A stretch of 7,550 nt of DNA from UBA3941 sp035647175 (GCA_035647175.1 DASRNX010000095.1:1-7550); one strand, 5' to 3'; positions 1-5,670 are shown, counted from the stretch's first letter. The notes: a model not told the origin generated them from the letters alone. Numbers and translations are program-made.

Positions 1-39
1 CCCCCAGGTAATGCTCGACAACCTTATTTCGAAGAGCAT
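1..39 (-). CDS. Start of an unidentified gene running off the left edge (partial)
   Basis: An ATG at 39-37 opens a minus-strand frame that stays open to the window edge, giving MLFEIRLSSITWG. An in-frame TAG lies at 54-52, so the frame begins here. The SD is poor: AGG abuts the ATG, and a weak GAG lies about 10 nt upstream. The frame sits directly downstream of two minus-strand promoter-like repeats, which favours a real gene. Only 13 residues are visible, so the product cannot be identified. One speculative reading is chorismate synthase, whose N-terminus carries a hydrophobic-T-x-GESHG segment and whose gene often lies near pil genes. The key GESHG would fall outside the window. Confidence 0.3.
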   Translation of the reverse strand, partial: MLFEIRLSSITWG

Positions 40-60
40 CCTATATGTACTCTATTCGCC

Positions 61-83
61 TTGATTGCGTTTATTATATCATA
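61..83 (-). repeat. Promoter-like direct repeat, copy 1
   Basis: This 23-bp block is 22/23 identical to 158-180; the only difference is T79 versus A176. The plus strand reads TTGATTGCGTTTATTATA and then TCATA. On the minus strand it contains TGATATAAT (81-73), a perfect TGnTATAAT extended -10 element. No good -35 lies 16-18 nt upstream, because a hairpin (87-106) occupies that space. It lies 22 bp before the ATG of the frame leaving the window, so it could be a proximal promoter for it. The repeat is seen directly; promoter function is inferred. Confidence 0.6.
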
Positions 84-86
84 AGT

Positions 87-106
87 GCAAGCCTCGATTG
101 GCTTGC
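87..106. other. Small hairpin between the repeats
   Basis: GCAAGCC (87-93) and GGCTTGC (100-106) are perfect complements around a 6-nt loop. No T-run follows on either strand, so it is not a standard intrinsic terminator. On the minus strand it sits just upstream of the copy 1 extended -10, where a -35 or an operator would lie. An operator or leader-RNA structure is therefore possible but unproven. Confidence 0.45.
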
Positions 107-119
107 TTCACACCGATTC

Positions 120-129
120 AATAAACGCA
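120..129. repeat. Inverted copy of the repeat core
   Basis: AATAAACGCA at 120-129 is the exact reverse complement of TGCGTTTATT, which occurs in both direct repeats (66-75 and 163-172). A transcript through the region could pair this core with either copy, giving two mutually exclusive 10-bp stems, each enclosing one of the small hairpins. The pairing is seen in the sequence; any switching role is inferred. Confidence 0.5.
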
Positions 130-133
130 TTGG

Positions 134-153
134 GTAAAACCCATAGGTTTTAC
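134..153. other. Small hairpin next to repeat copy 2
   Basis: GTAAAACC (134-141) and GGTTTTAC (146-153) form a perfect 8-bp stem with a 4-nt loop. On the minus strand it would lie at the start of any transcript from the copy 2 promoter. There is no adjacent T-run, so it is not called as a terminator. Confidence 0.45.
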
Positions 154-157
154 TTCT

Positions 158-180
158 TTGATTGCGTTTATTATAACATA
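158..180 (-). repeat. Promoter-like direct repeat, copy 2
   Basis: This is the second copy of the 23-bp repeat, 97 bp from copy 1. On the minus strand it includes TGTTATAAT (178-170), again a perfect TGnTATAAT extended -10. The flanks hint at a longer degenerate duplication, since GCTTCA-AACCC (194-203) loosely matches GCTTCACACC (105-114 region). That longer match is weak. Confidence 0.6.
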
Positions 181-199
181 TCCGAGACCGGGGCTTCAA
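170..199 (-). promoter_or_regulatory. Predicted sigma-70-type promoter directed leftward, after pilO
   Basis: On the minus strand the -35 is TTGAAG (199-194), followed by an 18-bp spacer and a consensus -10 TATAAT (175-170) preceded by TG at the extended position. Initiation would fall near 163. It lies between the pilO stop (237) and the frame starting at 39, so it probably drives the next gene cluster independently of the pil operon. It matches the general vegetative consensus; no experimental support can be seen. Confidence 0.5.
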
Positions 200-224
200 A
201 CCCAAATCCGCTGCATGCTTGCTT

Positions 225-250
225 ATAAAGAGCATATCAAGGCTCTTTAT
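225..250 (-). other. Hairpin spanning the pilO stop codon
   Basis: On the minus strand ATAAAGAGC (250-242) and GCTCTTTAT (233-225) form a perfect 9-bp stem around an 8-nt loop that includes part of the TGA stop of pilO. The 3' arm ends CUCUUUAU but is not followed by a U-tract, so it is at best a weak terminator. It may instead protect the 3' end of the pil mRNA. It is the only structure near the operon end that could mark termination. Confidence 0.45.
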
Positions 251-794
251 CACTATGGAAGGACACAAAGCTTATAACCATCTCCACGTCCCAGCTATTG
301 GATGAATGCCCCGGGGTACCCTCCCTTTTACTGGTTTTTATATAATCAATGGAATAGGGCCAGGGCGATTTTTCTATGCCGCCCAGGATTTTTCGGCAAT
401 TTATATAACTGCTCTCTAAATCAAGAGTGACGGGTATTACATCGCATCTATCGTATTCTATAGGGTCCCCGAACCTTATCTTTGTGGACAGACCCAAATT
501 CTTGATGGAATCCTCTAAAAAGACTATGATTCTAGGTTCAATCTGGGAATTCGTTTCGTTGTCCGTTATCTTACTCGTTTTGGCTTTGAGGCTATCAATA
601 TCTCTATACAGACTCTGAACATTCCCCTTTGATTGTATGATTTTCTCCAGCTCACTGCTGTCCCACCGGATACTGTGTTTAATATCCATAATCTCTTGGG
701 ATAAATCCCTATAAAACAGGCTATAGTACAATGCCGCTAAAAGAACCAGAATTGCTACAGATATGAAGATCCTTTCCCTGTTTGTAATTCTCAA
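237..794 (-). CDS. pilO: Type IV pilus inner-membrane alignment protein PilO
   Basis: This 185-aa protein has the PilO layout: a short basic N-terminus (RITNRER), one membrane segment at about 9-27, a coiled-coil-like stretch at about 31-80 (SSELEKIIQSKGNVQSLYRD), and a C-terminal alpha/beta region at about 85-180, where PilO has a ferredoxin-like fold. PilO pairs with PilN in the inner membrane and links the platform and PilM to the pilus base. The start is TTG (794-792), overlapping the pilN stop as TTGA. The SD-like AGGGGGGTG (810-802) lies about 9-10 nt upstream and supports the TTG. Sequence similarity in this family is low, so the call rests on topology, size and position directly after pilM and pilN. 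No pilP or pilQ follows; the operon appears to end here. Confidence 0.85.
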   Translation of the reverse strand: MRITNRERIFISVAILVLLAALYYSLFYRDLSQEIMDIKHSIRWDSSELEKIIQSKGNVQSLYRDIDSLKAKTSKITDNETNSQIEPRIIVFLEDSIKNLGLSTKIRFGDPIEYDRCDVIPVTLDLESSYINCRKILGGIEKSPWPYSIDYIKTSKREGTPGHSSNSWDVEMVISFVSFHSDKEP

Positions 795-1381
795 TCCATA
801 ACACCCCCCTGATCGAGTTCCTGGTCATCCTTGTCCCCAGATAGGATCCCATCCATATCAGTGTTATTAAGAAGGGTTGTAAAGCTTATATTGAAAACCC
901 TCTTTAGGCTTTTTGTATCAAGGCTAATCTCCTCTATTCTGGTCCTTGTTACCCTTTCATCGCCCTGCAGCATTAAAACGCTGTCAGCTATTATACCGTC
1001 GTTAGGTGCGGTTCCGTTTAAGTTCACTATATTCTTTGATATAGTTATAGCTGACAATTCCATGTTCTTGGAAAAATATTTGTCTATCAAATCAATAATA
1101 ATTCCAACATCCCCACGTCTTGTATCTACTTTCCCAAGGATTTCTACCTTTTTAAACAAATTCGCGGAATAATTCTCCAGATCAATGCAAGTCCTATAGT
1201 TCTCCCCCTCTACCAGCAGCTTCCGATTAATTTCAATGTATTCAGCCCTTAATAAGTTCCTTCGGTGGATGGGAACCATAAAGATGGATACCATAAGCAA
1301 GACTAAAATAGATGCTGCAACCAAAATCAGATAGATGCGTTTTGATTCCCCAGGGATTCCCAGGTTTATATCTGCTTTCAA
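791..1381 (-). CDS. pilN: Type IV pilus inner-membrane alignment protein PilN
   Basis: This 196-aa bitopic protein begins with a cytoplasmic ADINLGIPGESKR segment. It matches the position and pattern of the conserved INLLP-type motif by which PilN docks into a groove of PilM. A membrane helix (about 16-37) follows, then a predicted helical stretch (about 40-85) and an alpha/beta periplasmic-type domain (about 90-172). The last 25 residues are acidic and probably disordered (GDKDDQELDQ). The start is TTG at 1381-1379, overlapping the pilM stop as TTGA. A very strong SD (AGGAGGGATT, 1395-1386), 8 nt away, confirms it. The 3' end overlaps pilO. PilN should dimerise with PilO and anchor PilM to the membrane. 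Confidence 0.88.
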   Translation of the reverse strand: MKADINLGIPGESKRIYLILVAASILVLLMVSIFMVPIHRRNLLRAEYIEINRKLLVEGENYRTCIDLENYSANLFKKVEILGKVDTRRGDVGIIIDLIDKYFSKNMELSAITISKNIVNLNGTAPNDGIIADSVLMLQGDERVTRTRIEEISLDTKSLKRVFNISFTTLLNNTDMDGILSGDKDDQELDQGGVMD

Positions 1382-2415
1382 AGTGAATCCCTCCTAATGG
1401 TAGAGCCAATGGCATTTCCCATAAGCATAAGATCCGTCCCGGTTAGACCGCTTATACCCCCGGTCTTTTTCCTATCCATCCAATCACTAAAGGTAATTAC
1501 AGATATCCCTATGTTTTTCATTAAAGAGCCCGGTAGTCCGGGGATCAAGGAACCTCCGCCCAATAGGATTATTTCATTTATCGGTGCATCGCCCGACATT
1601 TGATTTTCGTAATATCTAATGGTTTTTATTATCTCATCACCAATATGGACCAGCTTGCTCTGTGTTTGTTTTATGGCCGGATTGATATCATTAGGGAGAT
1701 TATCCGAACTGTGACCCGTACCATTGCTACCCCTTTGATTAACAGGGGATACAACTCCATCTTCTAAAGAGAAGGTCTTGTCTATAAAATAGCGACCCCC
1801 GCTGAATATGATTATGTTAATGGAAAGGCATCCTATATCCACTATGCAGAGGTTTCCGTTATTTTCATTTGACAGATCCGTCTTGGGAGTAGTGCTTATG
1901 AGTAATTTTTCTAAACAATTGGACGGGACATCTATGTATATTGGATTTAACCCCGCCATCTTCAATACCCTAAGATAAGACAGAACAATTTTCTTCGGAG
2001 CAGCTGTTATAAGAATATGCCAATGCTCTCTCCCGTTTATTATGACGGTCTTTGTTATCCTATAATCAATGTAATACTCGTCCGCATCAAGAGGAAGATA
2101 ATCTTCCATATCGTAGCGGATGTTTTCTATTAAGACATCGCTATCCATAGATGGATGAAAAACAGACCTGGTTATTACATGCTGGGAGGGCAAACAAAAT
2201 GAGCATCTCCTACCTCTTATCTCATTTTCCTTTATCAAGTCCCTTATTTCTCCGGCCAATAAATCCTCTGCAAGAATCCCATGGCTTGAAACTAACCCCT
2301 GCGGTATGGAGCCGATAGACCATTTCCCGCAGACTCCCGTTCTGTTCATCCCGATAACCTTGATATTGCGGGTCCCTATATCCAATCCAATGATTTTCTT
2401 CTGCCTCAGTTCCAT
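1378..2415 (-). CDS. pilM: Actin-like type IV pilus assembly ATPase PilM
   Basis: This 345-aa protein is of the usual PilM size and belongs to the actin/FtsA superfamily. Visible motifs are phosphate-1 GLDIGTRNIKV (10-20), the PilM-typical RYDMEDYLPLDADEYYIDY stretch (about 100-118), phosphate-2 IVDIGCLSINI (191-201) and the adenosine motif LLGGGSLIPGL (284-294). PilM is cytoplasmic, binds nucleotide and docks on the PilN N-terminus. An unusual polar insert lies at about 221-250 (N, S, G, P rich), between the phosphate-2 region and the helix leading to the adenosine motif. The ATG at 2415-2413 is preferred over a GTG 42 nt further upstream, because GGGGGG (2426-2421) lies 5 nt before it and the family motif then starts at the expected distance from the N-terminus. 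The 3' end overlaps pilN. Confidence 0.93.
   Translation of the reverse strand: MELRQKKIIGLDIGTRNIKVIGMNRTGVCGKWSIGSIPQGLVSSHGILAEDLLAGEIRDLIKENEIRGRRCSFCLPSQHVITRSVFHPSMDSDVLIENIRYDMEDYLPLDADEYYIDYRITKTVIINGREHWHILITAAPKKIVLSYLRVLKMAGLNPIYIDVPSNCLEKLLISTTPKTDLSNENNGNLCIVDIGCLSINIIIFSGGRYFIDKTFSLEDGVVSPVNQRGSNGTGHSSDNLPNDINPAIKQTQSKLVHIGDEIIKTIRYYENQMSGDAPINEIILLGGGSLIPGLPGSLMKNIGISVITFSDWMDRKKTGGISGLTGTDLMLMGNAIGSTIRRDSL
1386..1395 (-). promoter_or_regulatory. Strong RBS fixing the TTG start of pilN
   Basis: The minus strand reads AGGAGGGATT, close to a perfect anti-SD match, 8 nt before TTG (1381-1379). It lies inside the last codons of pilM. It decides the start in favour of the unusual TTG codon and allows independent initiation in addition to coupling. 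Confidence 0.8.
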
Positions 2416-2420
2416 GATAT

Positions 2421-2426
2421 CCCCCC
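2421..2426 (-). promoter_or_regulatory. RBS deciding the pilM start
   Basis: GGGGGG on the minus strand ends 5 nt before ATG 2415-2413. The competing in-frame GTG at 2457 would overlap the K/X-type pseudopilin gene by 19 nt and would add 14 residues before the conserved N-terminus. Confidence 0.7.
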
Positions 2427-2438
2427 AAATTTCTAAGG

Positions 2439-2948
2439 TTATCTTATCTCCTCCCACCCCACTATCGAGAGGCTTGTATCATCCAGCCGAAAGTTTGGGT
2501 CCAAAGGATCCATCCACCTTACCTCAACTATAGCCTTAACTGAACAACTGATCTTCCCGATATCACATATCGACATGATAATCAATTCATCCCTATGTAT
2601 AACCGCCTTATTCTTTATACATGTAACTTTTAGTTTTACTTTTTCTCCTCCATAATCGCTAAATTCCGGAGTCGTTGCCGGGACCCTTATGAGCCCTGCC
2701 AGCAGCGCATCCCTACCATCGGTCCTTGGATCTTTATATAATTGTTCCATATTCATCCGCAATATTTCTATATGCTGGGTCAGACCGGCCTCGGCATAAT
2801 AATATGAGGCCTGATATACCTTATCCGTAGATAAAATTTTCATTTGCACCTTATCCATGTTGGATAAAGTCATCCCCAAGATTACGAGAATTAACAGAAC
2901 CAGCAATACCAACAATATGGCGGAACCCCGAGAGCCGAATTTTGGCAT
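2439..2948 (-). CDS. PilX/GspK-type minor pseudopilin
   Basis: This 169-aa protein has a PilX-like start: a short basic leader MPKFGSRG, then a hydrophobic helix (about 9-29) rich in Leu, Ile and Val, then the characteristic YYYAEAGL segment (49-56). Cleavage by PilD would be after G8, with S9 as residue +1. Position +5 is Leu, not Glu; lack of Glu5 is typical of GspK/PilX proteins, which sit at the pilus tip. It is short and lacks room for the extra alpha domain of GspK. Three cysteines (110, 128, 135) lie in the soluble part. ATG 2948-2946 is chosen over an in-frame GTG at 2969, because AGGGGG is 5 nt upstream and the leader then has normal length. The start overlaps the small ORF upstream (TAATG). 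Confidence 0.8.
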   Translation of the reverse strand: MPKFGSRGSAILLVLLVLLILVILGMTLSNMDKVQMKILSTDKVYQASYYYAEAGLTQHIEILRMNMEQLYKDPRTDGRDALLAGLIRVPATTPEFSDYGGEKVKLKVTCIKNKAVIHRDELIIMSICDIGKISCSVKAIVEVRWMDPLDPNFRLDDTSLSIVGWEEIR

Positions 2949-3106
2949 TATATCCCCCTGACAAAACACTTATGCGCTCTTTTGTGATTATCATCTATAG
3001 AACAAATTTCGCTAAAATCTGCCGCTATATCTGCCGTTAACAGAACCATACTAATCCCGAATATAGCGGCTAATGTATTTTTGATACTGCATGGGATTGT
3101 ATTCAC
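2948..3106 (-). CDS. Small hypothetical protein, 52 aa, with signal-peptide-like N-terminus
   Basis: This is not recognised as any known family. A GTG at 3106-3104 overlaps the stop of the J/W-type gene (GTGA). The frame runs 52 codons to TAA 2950-2948, which overlaps the ATG of the PilX-like gene (TAATG). It therefore exactly fills a gap of about 150 bp that would otherwise be empty. The product begins MNTIPCSIKN, then has a hydrophobic stretch TLAAIFGISMVLLTADIAA (11-29) resembling a secretion signal or membrane helix. A short polar tail of about 23 residues follows, rich in charge and histidine, with cysteines at 35 and 47. Possible signal-peptidase sites are near LTA or IAA. It has no prepilin G-x4-E motif. 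There is no clear SD at the GTG, so translation probably depends on coupling from the upstream gene. The frame is supported by its two overlaps only; a non-coding spacer with hairpin is the alternative. Confidence 0.5.
   Translation of the reverse strand: MNTIPCSIKNTLAAIFGISMVLLTADIAADFSEICSIDDNHKRAHKCFVRGI
2954..2959 (-). promoter_or_regulatory. RBS deciding the PilX-like start
   Basis: AGGGGG on the minus strand lies 5 nt before ATG 2948-2946. It lies within the final codons of the upstream 52-codon ORF, so ribosomes ending there could reinitiate at once. Confidence 0.7.
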
Positions 3107-3540
3107 TCTATGAGATAAAAATATGCTTCTAACGAAAAGACATCACCGTTTCTATCGGGCATACCGGAAATTCCCACGTAGACTAGGGAGGGTTTTGGTT
3201 TATAAAAGATAAATTCCGATATTCCCACCGCTAATTGATTGTCCTTATTCATTAGGATATCTCCGGATAATTTGTAGCTTTCACTCCCCATTATCAGTCT
3301 CTCGTCGCTTATTTTAACTCCCTTGGTCCTTCTGATATTATAGGCGATATGTTCCAGGGCGATACGAACGTTGGATTGACTTTCAATCACTTCGGCATTT
3401 TCTATATATCCTTGAATTCCAAACAGATATATGGAATACCCTAAGGATAGTACGATCAAAATTAGGGAGGCAGCAATGATCAGCTCCATTAGGGTCAATC
3501 CTTTTTGCCTAATAGATATTGCCTGGGTTATAAAGGACAT
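3103..3540 (-). CDS. J/W-type minor pseudopilin (PilW/GspJ-like)
   Basis: This 145-aa prepilin has a 14-residue leader (MSFITQAISIRQKG), then LTLMEL. PilD would cleave after G14, Leu15 becomes the N-methylated residue, and Glu19 is the conserved +5 acid. The hydrophobic helix spans about 15-40. It is followed by a region similar in pattern to PilW/GspJ (QSNVRIALEHIAYNIRRTKGV, 55-75), where these proteins have a long helix that packs on partners. The rest is beta-rich (GISEFIFYKP, FSLEAYFYLIE). Its place between V/I-type and K/X-type genes fits the J position of a priming complex. ATG 3540 is chosen over a TTG at 3579, because AGGGGTGAT lies 6 nt before it and the TTG would give an unusual 27-residue leader. 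It ends overlapping the small ORF. Confidence 0.8.
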   Translation of the reverse strand: MSFITQAISIRQKGLTLMELIIAASLILIVLSLGYSIYLFGIQGYIENAEVIESQSNVRIALEHIAYNIRRTKGVKISDERLIMGSESYKLSGDILMNKDNQLAVGISEFIFYKPKPSLVYVGISGMPDRNGDVFSLEAYFYLIE

Positions 3541-3546
3541 CTTCGT

Positions 3547-3555
3547 ATCACCCCT
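3547..3555 (-). promoter_or_regulatory. RBS deciding the J/W-type gene start
   Basis: AGGGGTGAT on the minus strand closely matches the anti-SD complement and ends 6 nt before ATG 3540-3538. No comparable site precedes the in-frame TTG at 3579. Confidence 0.75.
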
Positions 3556-3581
3556 ATCTTTATGCCGGATCTTTAACAACG

Positions 3582-4313
3582 CTAATCCTTAACTGTAATT
3601 ATACCCTCTATCTCAAAGATAGGATTATTAGAACCGGGATCGACAAATGCCCCAACCTTGACTCTATACACGCAATAGTCCCTGTAAAAACATCTGTCCA
3701 CAACCCTATAGGCCCCATTGGAAGCCAGACACCAGCTATCGTGATTTCCGGGATAAACGGCTATGTCTGCGTCTCCGTAAACATTGAAATCATAAAGTAT
3801 GTCAGGTGATTTATCTGTTAGGTTTATTTGGATTGACGGTCTGTTGACGAAACTAAGGCACCCGGAGATTAAATCCTTCCCGCTATTAATTTGATAGGAC
3901 GATCCGTCTATGGCTATCTGCATCTTATATAGGTCTTCACCAGCATCAACAATAAAGGTTTTGCATCCCCCTGGCGCCAGAACTAAGATCTCATCCCCCA
4001 AGCCACCAATCTCCTTAGATGTTATATAGATACAGTCTGAATTTTCCACTGCGCTGTAGGGATAGGCCGAAATGCGGATAAGCAAGTCCCCAACGGTTTT
4101 ATCACCATTTGAGCTATATACTTCCCCAGAATTCATGGACATCAATATTTCCATTTCGTTGCGTACCGCATACATAGCGTTCAAATGTTTGGACATCGTA
4201 CGCCGCACCATCCTTGATTGAATAAAGATGCCGGTAAATGGGCCAACGATCAAGGCTAAGATAAGAATAGAGACAAGAATTTCTATCAGGGAAATGCCCC
4301 TGTTATTTTTCAT
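3582..4313 (-). CDS. V/I-type minor pseudopilin with extended cysteine-containing C-terminus
   Basis: This 243-aa prepilin has the short leader MKNNRG, cleavage after G6, Ile7 at +1 and Glu11 at +5 (ISLIEILVSILILALIVG). The N-terminal 60 residues follow the PilV/GspI pattern (NAMYAVRNEMEIL). The product is longer than typical PilV or GspI proteins, which are roughly 120-185 aa. Beyond about residue 80 it appears beta-rich and contains six cysteines (94, 117, 152, 195, 208, 214), an even number that could form disulfides outside the cell. Residues about 161-220 look like an added beta domain of unrecognised type; an adhesive or ligand-binding role would be inference. The start overlaps the stop of the GspH-like gene as ATGA. 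A moderately placed GGGAGGG precedes it. Confidence 0.78.
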   Translation of the reverse strand: MKNNRGISLIEILVSILILALIVGPFTGIFIQSRMVRRTMSKHLNAMYAVRNEMEILMSMNSGEVYSSNGDKTVGDLLIRISAYPYSAVENSDCIYITSKEIGGLGDEILVLAPGGCKTFIVDAGEDLYKMQIAIDGSSYQINSGKDLISGCLSFVNRPSIQINLTDKSPDILYDFNVYGDADIAVYPGNHDSWCLASNGAYRVVDRCFYRDYCVYRVKVGAFVDPGSNNPIFEIEGIITVKD

Positions 4314-4765
4314 GGACTAATTGCCACCCTCCCCGTCCCCACGGCTATTGTGATTGTCTTTTCTTTGCCCTTTTTGGTACGAAGTACGATGCTGCCTGTC
4401 TGACCCGGAATGCCTGTAGCGGCAAAGGTCAATCTCTTGAGATTGCCCTCGTTCTTTAAGGTGCTGCTAATACTGGCAATGCTCGGACTAAATTCTATGG
4501 TCTTTATGGTAGGGTCGCGCATCGCTATGCTCTTTATCCTGTAGAATCTATTTTTGGTATCCAGTTCAAAGTAATGGCTTATGGCGTTGGTTATGGTTAA
4601 GTGCTGTGCCAACCTGATATCCTCCATTATTTGCTGGGCAGTTGAATCCAGGGTCCATTTATCCAGGGTGTCGGTGATGGCGGGAATCGCTATAAACGCC
4701 AAAATGCCCAGTATGGCAATAACACAAATCAATTCGATTAAAGTAAATCCCCGCGAGCTTTTCAT
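4310..4765 (-). CDS. GspH/FimU-type pseudopilin
   Basis: This 151-aa protein is a classic class III prepilin: leader MKSSRG, then FTLIELICVIAILGILAFIAIP. Cleavage is after G6, Phe7 is N-methylated and Glu11 is +5. The body follows the GspH/FimT pattern: an amphipathic helix with a DIRLAQHLTITNA segment (49-61), a beta region with LTFAATGIPGQTG (112-124), and a terminal TITIAVGTGRVAI strand pair (137-149) typical of GspH. GspH/FimU joins the tip complex to the main filament. ATG 4765 is preceded by GAGGCGGTGAT with about 6 nt spacing. The 3' end overlaps the next pseudopilin gene (ATGA). Confidence 0.85.
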   Translation of the reverse strand: MKSSRGFTLIELICVIAILGILAFIAIPAITDTLDKWTLDSTAQQIMEDIRLAQHLTITNAISHYFELDTKNRFYRIKSIAMRDPTIKTIEFSPSIASISSTLKNEGNLKRLTFAATGIPGQTGSIVLRTKKGKEKTITIAVGTGRVAISP

Positions 4766-4888
4766 ACCAAATCACCGCCTCATGGGTACTGGTTTTAGCT
4801 TATGTCCGAAAATGAGTGTATAGAGGATTTCAAATGCATTTGTAGTCAACAAGGTGTCATAAGGTCTCGTTCAGGCCTTTAAAGATGC
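4766..4888. other. Gap of about 120 bp between pilD and the pseudopilin genes
   Basis: This is one of the few sizeable gaps in the operon. It contains the RBS of the GspH-type gene at its left end. Near 4863-4882 there is an imperfect inverted repeat (AAGGTC and GGCCTT on the plus strand, one mismatch) without a T-run, so no terminator is called. No consensus promoter was found. A frame of 26 codons from TTG 4852 to TGA 4772 exists but has no SD. Confidence 0.4.
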
Positions 4889-5656
4889 TTATATAGGGAA
4901 TGAAATTCCCACATACCATTGAATGATGCTATTGCCCCATAGAAGGGCTATGAGACCTGCAAGGGAAATAAATGGGCCAAAGGGTATATACTCGCCCCTC
5001 TTCTTAATCTTTAACAGGAGAAGAAGTATAGAGAATACCCCACCTATATATATCGATAGTATTAGGGTGAGAAGTGTAAGTTTCCATCCCAAAAATAGGC
5101 CGATAACCCCCAATAATTTTATATCCCCGCCGCCCATGCCTTCTTTTCCTATGAATACTTTAGCCAAAATAGCGATCACCAGGAGGCTACCAAAGCCAAT
5201 AACCAGCCCTAACAAGGCATCCACTATCCCGGTCGTGATATTTATCGCACCAAACAATATTCCAAAAATTAGCCCCAAAAGTATTAGGCTGTTGGGAATG
5301 ATTTGATATTCTATATCGATGAAGGTGATAATTATCAAAACCCCTAGAAAGAATGAATAGGCAACGAGACTCCAACTTAAGCCAAAGACTTTATATAGAA
5401 GAAGATACGTGATGGAAGTAAGAACCTCCACAAGCGGATACCTTGGAGAAATTCTTGCCTTGCAATACCTACATCTTCCCATTAGGAAAACATAGCTAAA
5501 GACGGGCACCAAATCCAAAGGACCTAAGGAGTGTCCACAGTCAGGGCAATGAGATGGCGGATATATAACGGATTCCTCCCTTAGAATCCTATGAATACAT
5601 ACGTTATAAAAGCTTCCTAAAAATACAGATAATATAGCTATAGCTAAATAAATCAT
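4889..5656 (-). CDS. pilD: Prepilin peptidase / N-methyltransferase PilD
   Basis: This 255-aa polytopic inner-membrane aspartyl protease cleaves prepilin leaders after Gly and methylates the new N-terminus. The N-terminal methyltransferase domain shows GSFYNVCIHR (14-23) and the zinc tetracysteine pair CPDC (37-40) and CRYC (62-65), followed by SPRYPLVE. The peptidase domain contains the two catalytic aspartates, D114 in FIDIEYQIIPN and D178 in GMGGGDIKLLG. Hydrophobic segments at about 1-18, 78-113, 122-145, 147-170, 182-215 and 225-247 fit the usual eight-helix topology. The PFGPFISLAGL motif near the C-terminus is also typical. Its likely substrates are the five prepilins encoded around it. 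GGGGG lies about 7 nt before ATG 5656. The start follows the pilC stop by only 14 nt. Confidence 0.95.
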   Translation of the reverse strand: MIYLAIAILSVFLGSFYNVCIHRILREESVIYPPSHCPDCGHSLGPLDLVPVFSYVFLMGRCRYCKARISPRYPLVEVLTSITYLLLYKVFGLSWSLVAYSFFLGVLIIITFIDIEYQIIPNSLILLGLIFGILFGAINITTGIVDALLGLVIGFGSLLVIAILAKVFIGKEGMGGGDIKLLGVIGLFLGWKLTLLTLILSIYIGGVFSILLLLLKIKKRGEYIPFGPFISLAGLIALLWGNSIIQWYVGISFPI

Positions 5657-5670
5657 AAATAAACCCCCAA

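Noticed and set aside
87..153. Intrinsic terminators at the two small hairpins
   Set aside because: Stems are perfect but neither strand has a T-run after them.
61..180. CRISPR array
   Set aside because: Only two repeat copies, with a 74-bp interval that contains an inverted copy and hairpins; no further units and no cas genes in the window.
74..268. Minus-strand frame of 64 codons overlapping the pilO end and the repeat array
   Set aside because: It overlaps pilO in another frame, runs through the hairpins and both promoter-like repeats, has no clear SD, and ends within repeat copy 1. Its composition (many Arg, Ser, Cys) is unlike the neighbours.
831..1172. Plus-strand frame of 113 codons opposite pilN
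   Set aside because: It is antisense to a well-supported gene with strong SD and coupled ends; no SD or family signal of its own.
4772..4852. TTG-started frame of 26 codons in the pilD to GspH-like gap
   Set aside because: No SD and very short; its end merely runs into the RBS of the next gene. It lacks the double overlap that supports the 52-codon ORF.
4923..5306. Plus-strand frame of 127 codons opposite pilD
   Set aside because: It lies antisense to conserved PilD motifs, including the catalytic GGGD region; composition (Pro, Ile, Arg rich) is that of a mirrored membrane-protein gene.
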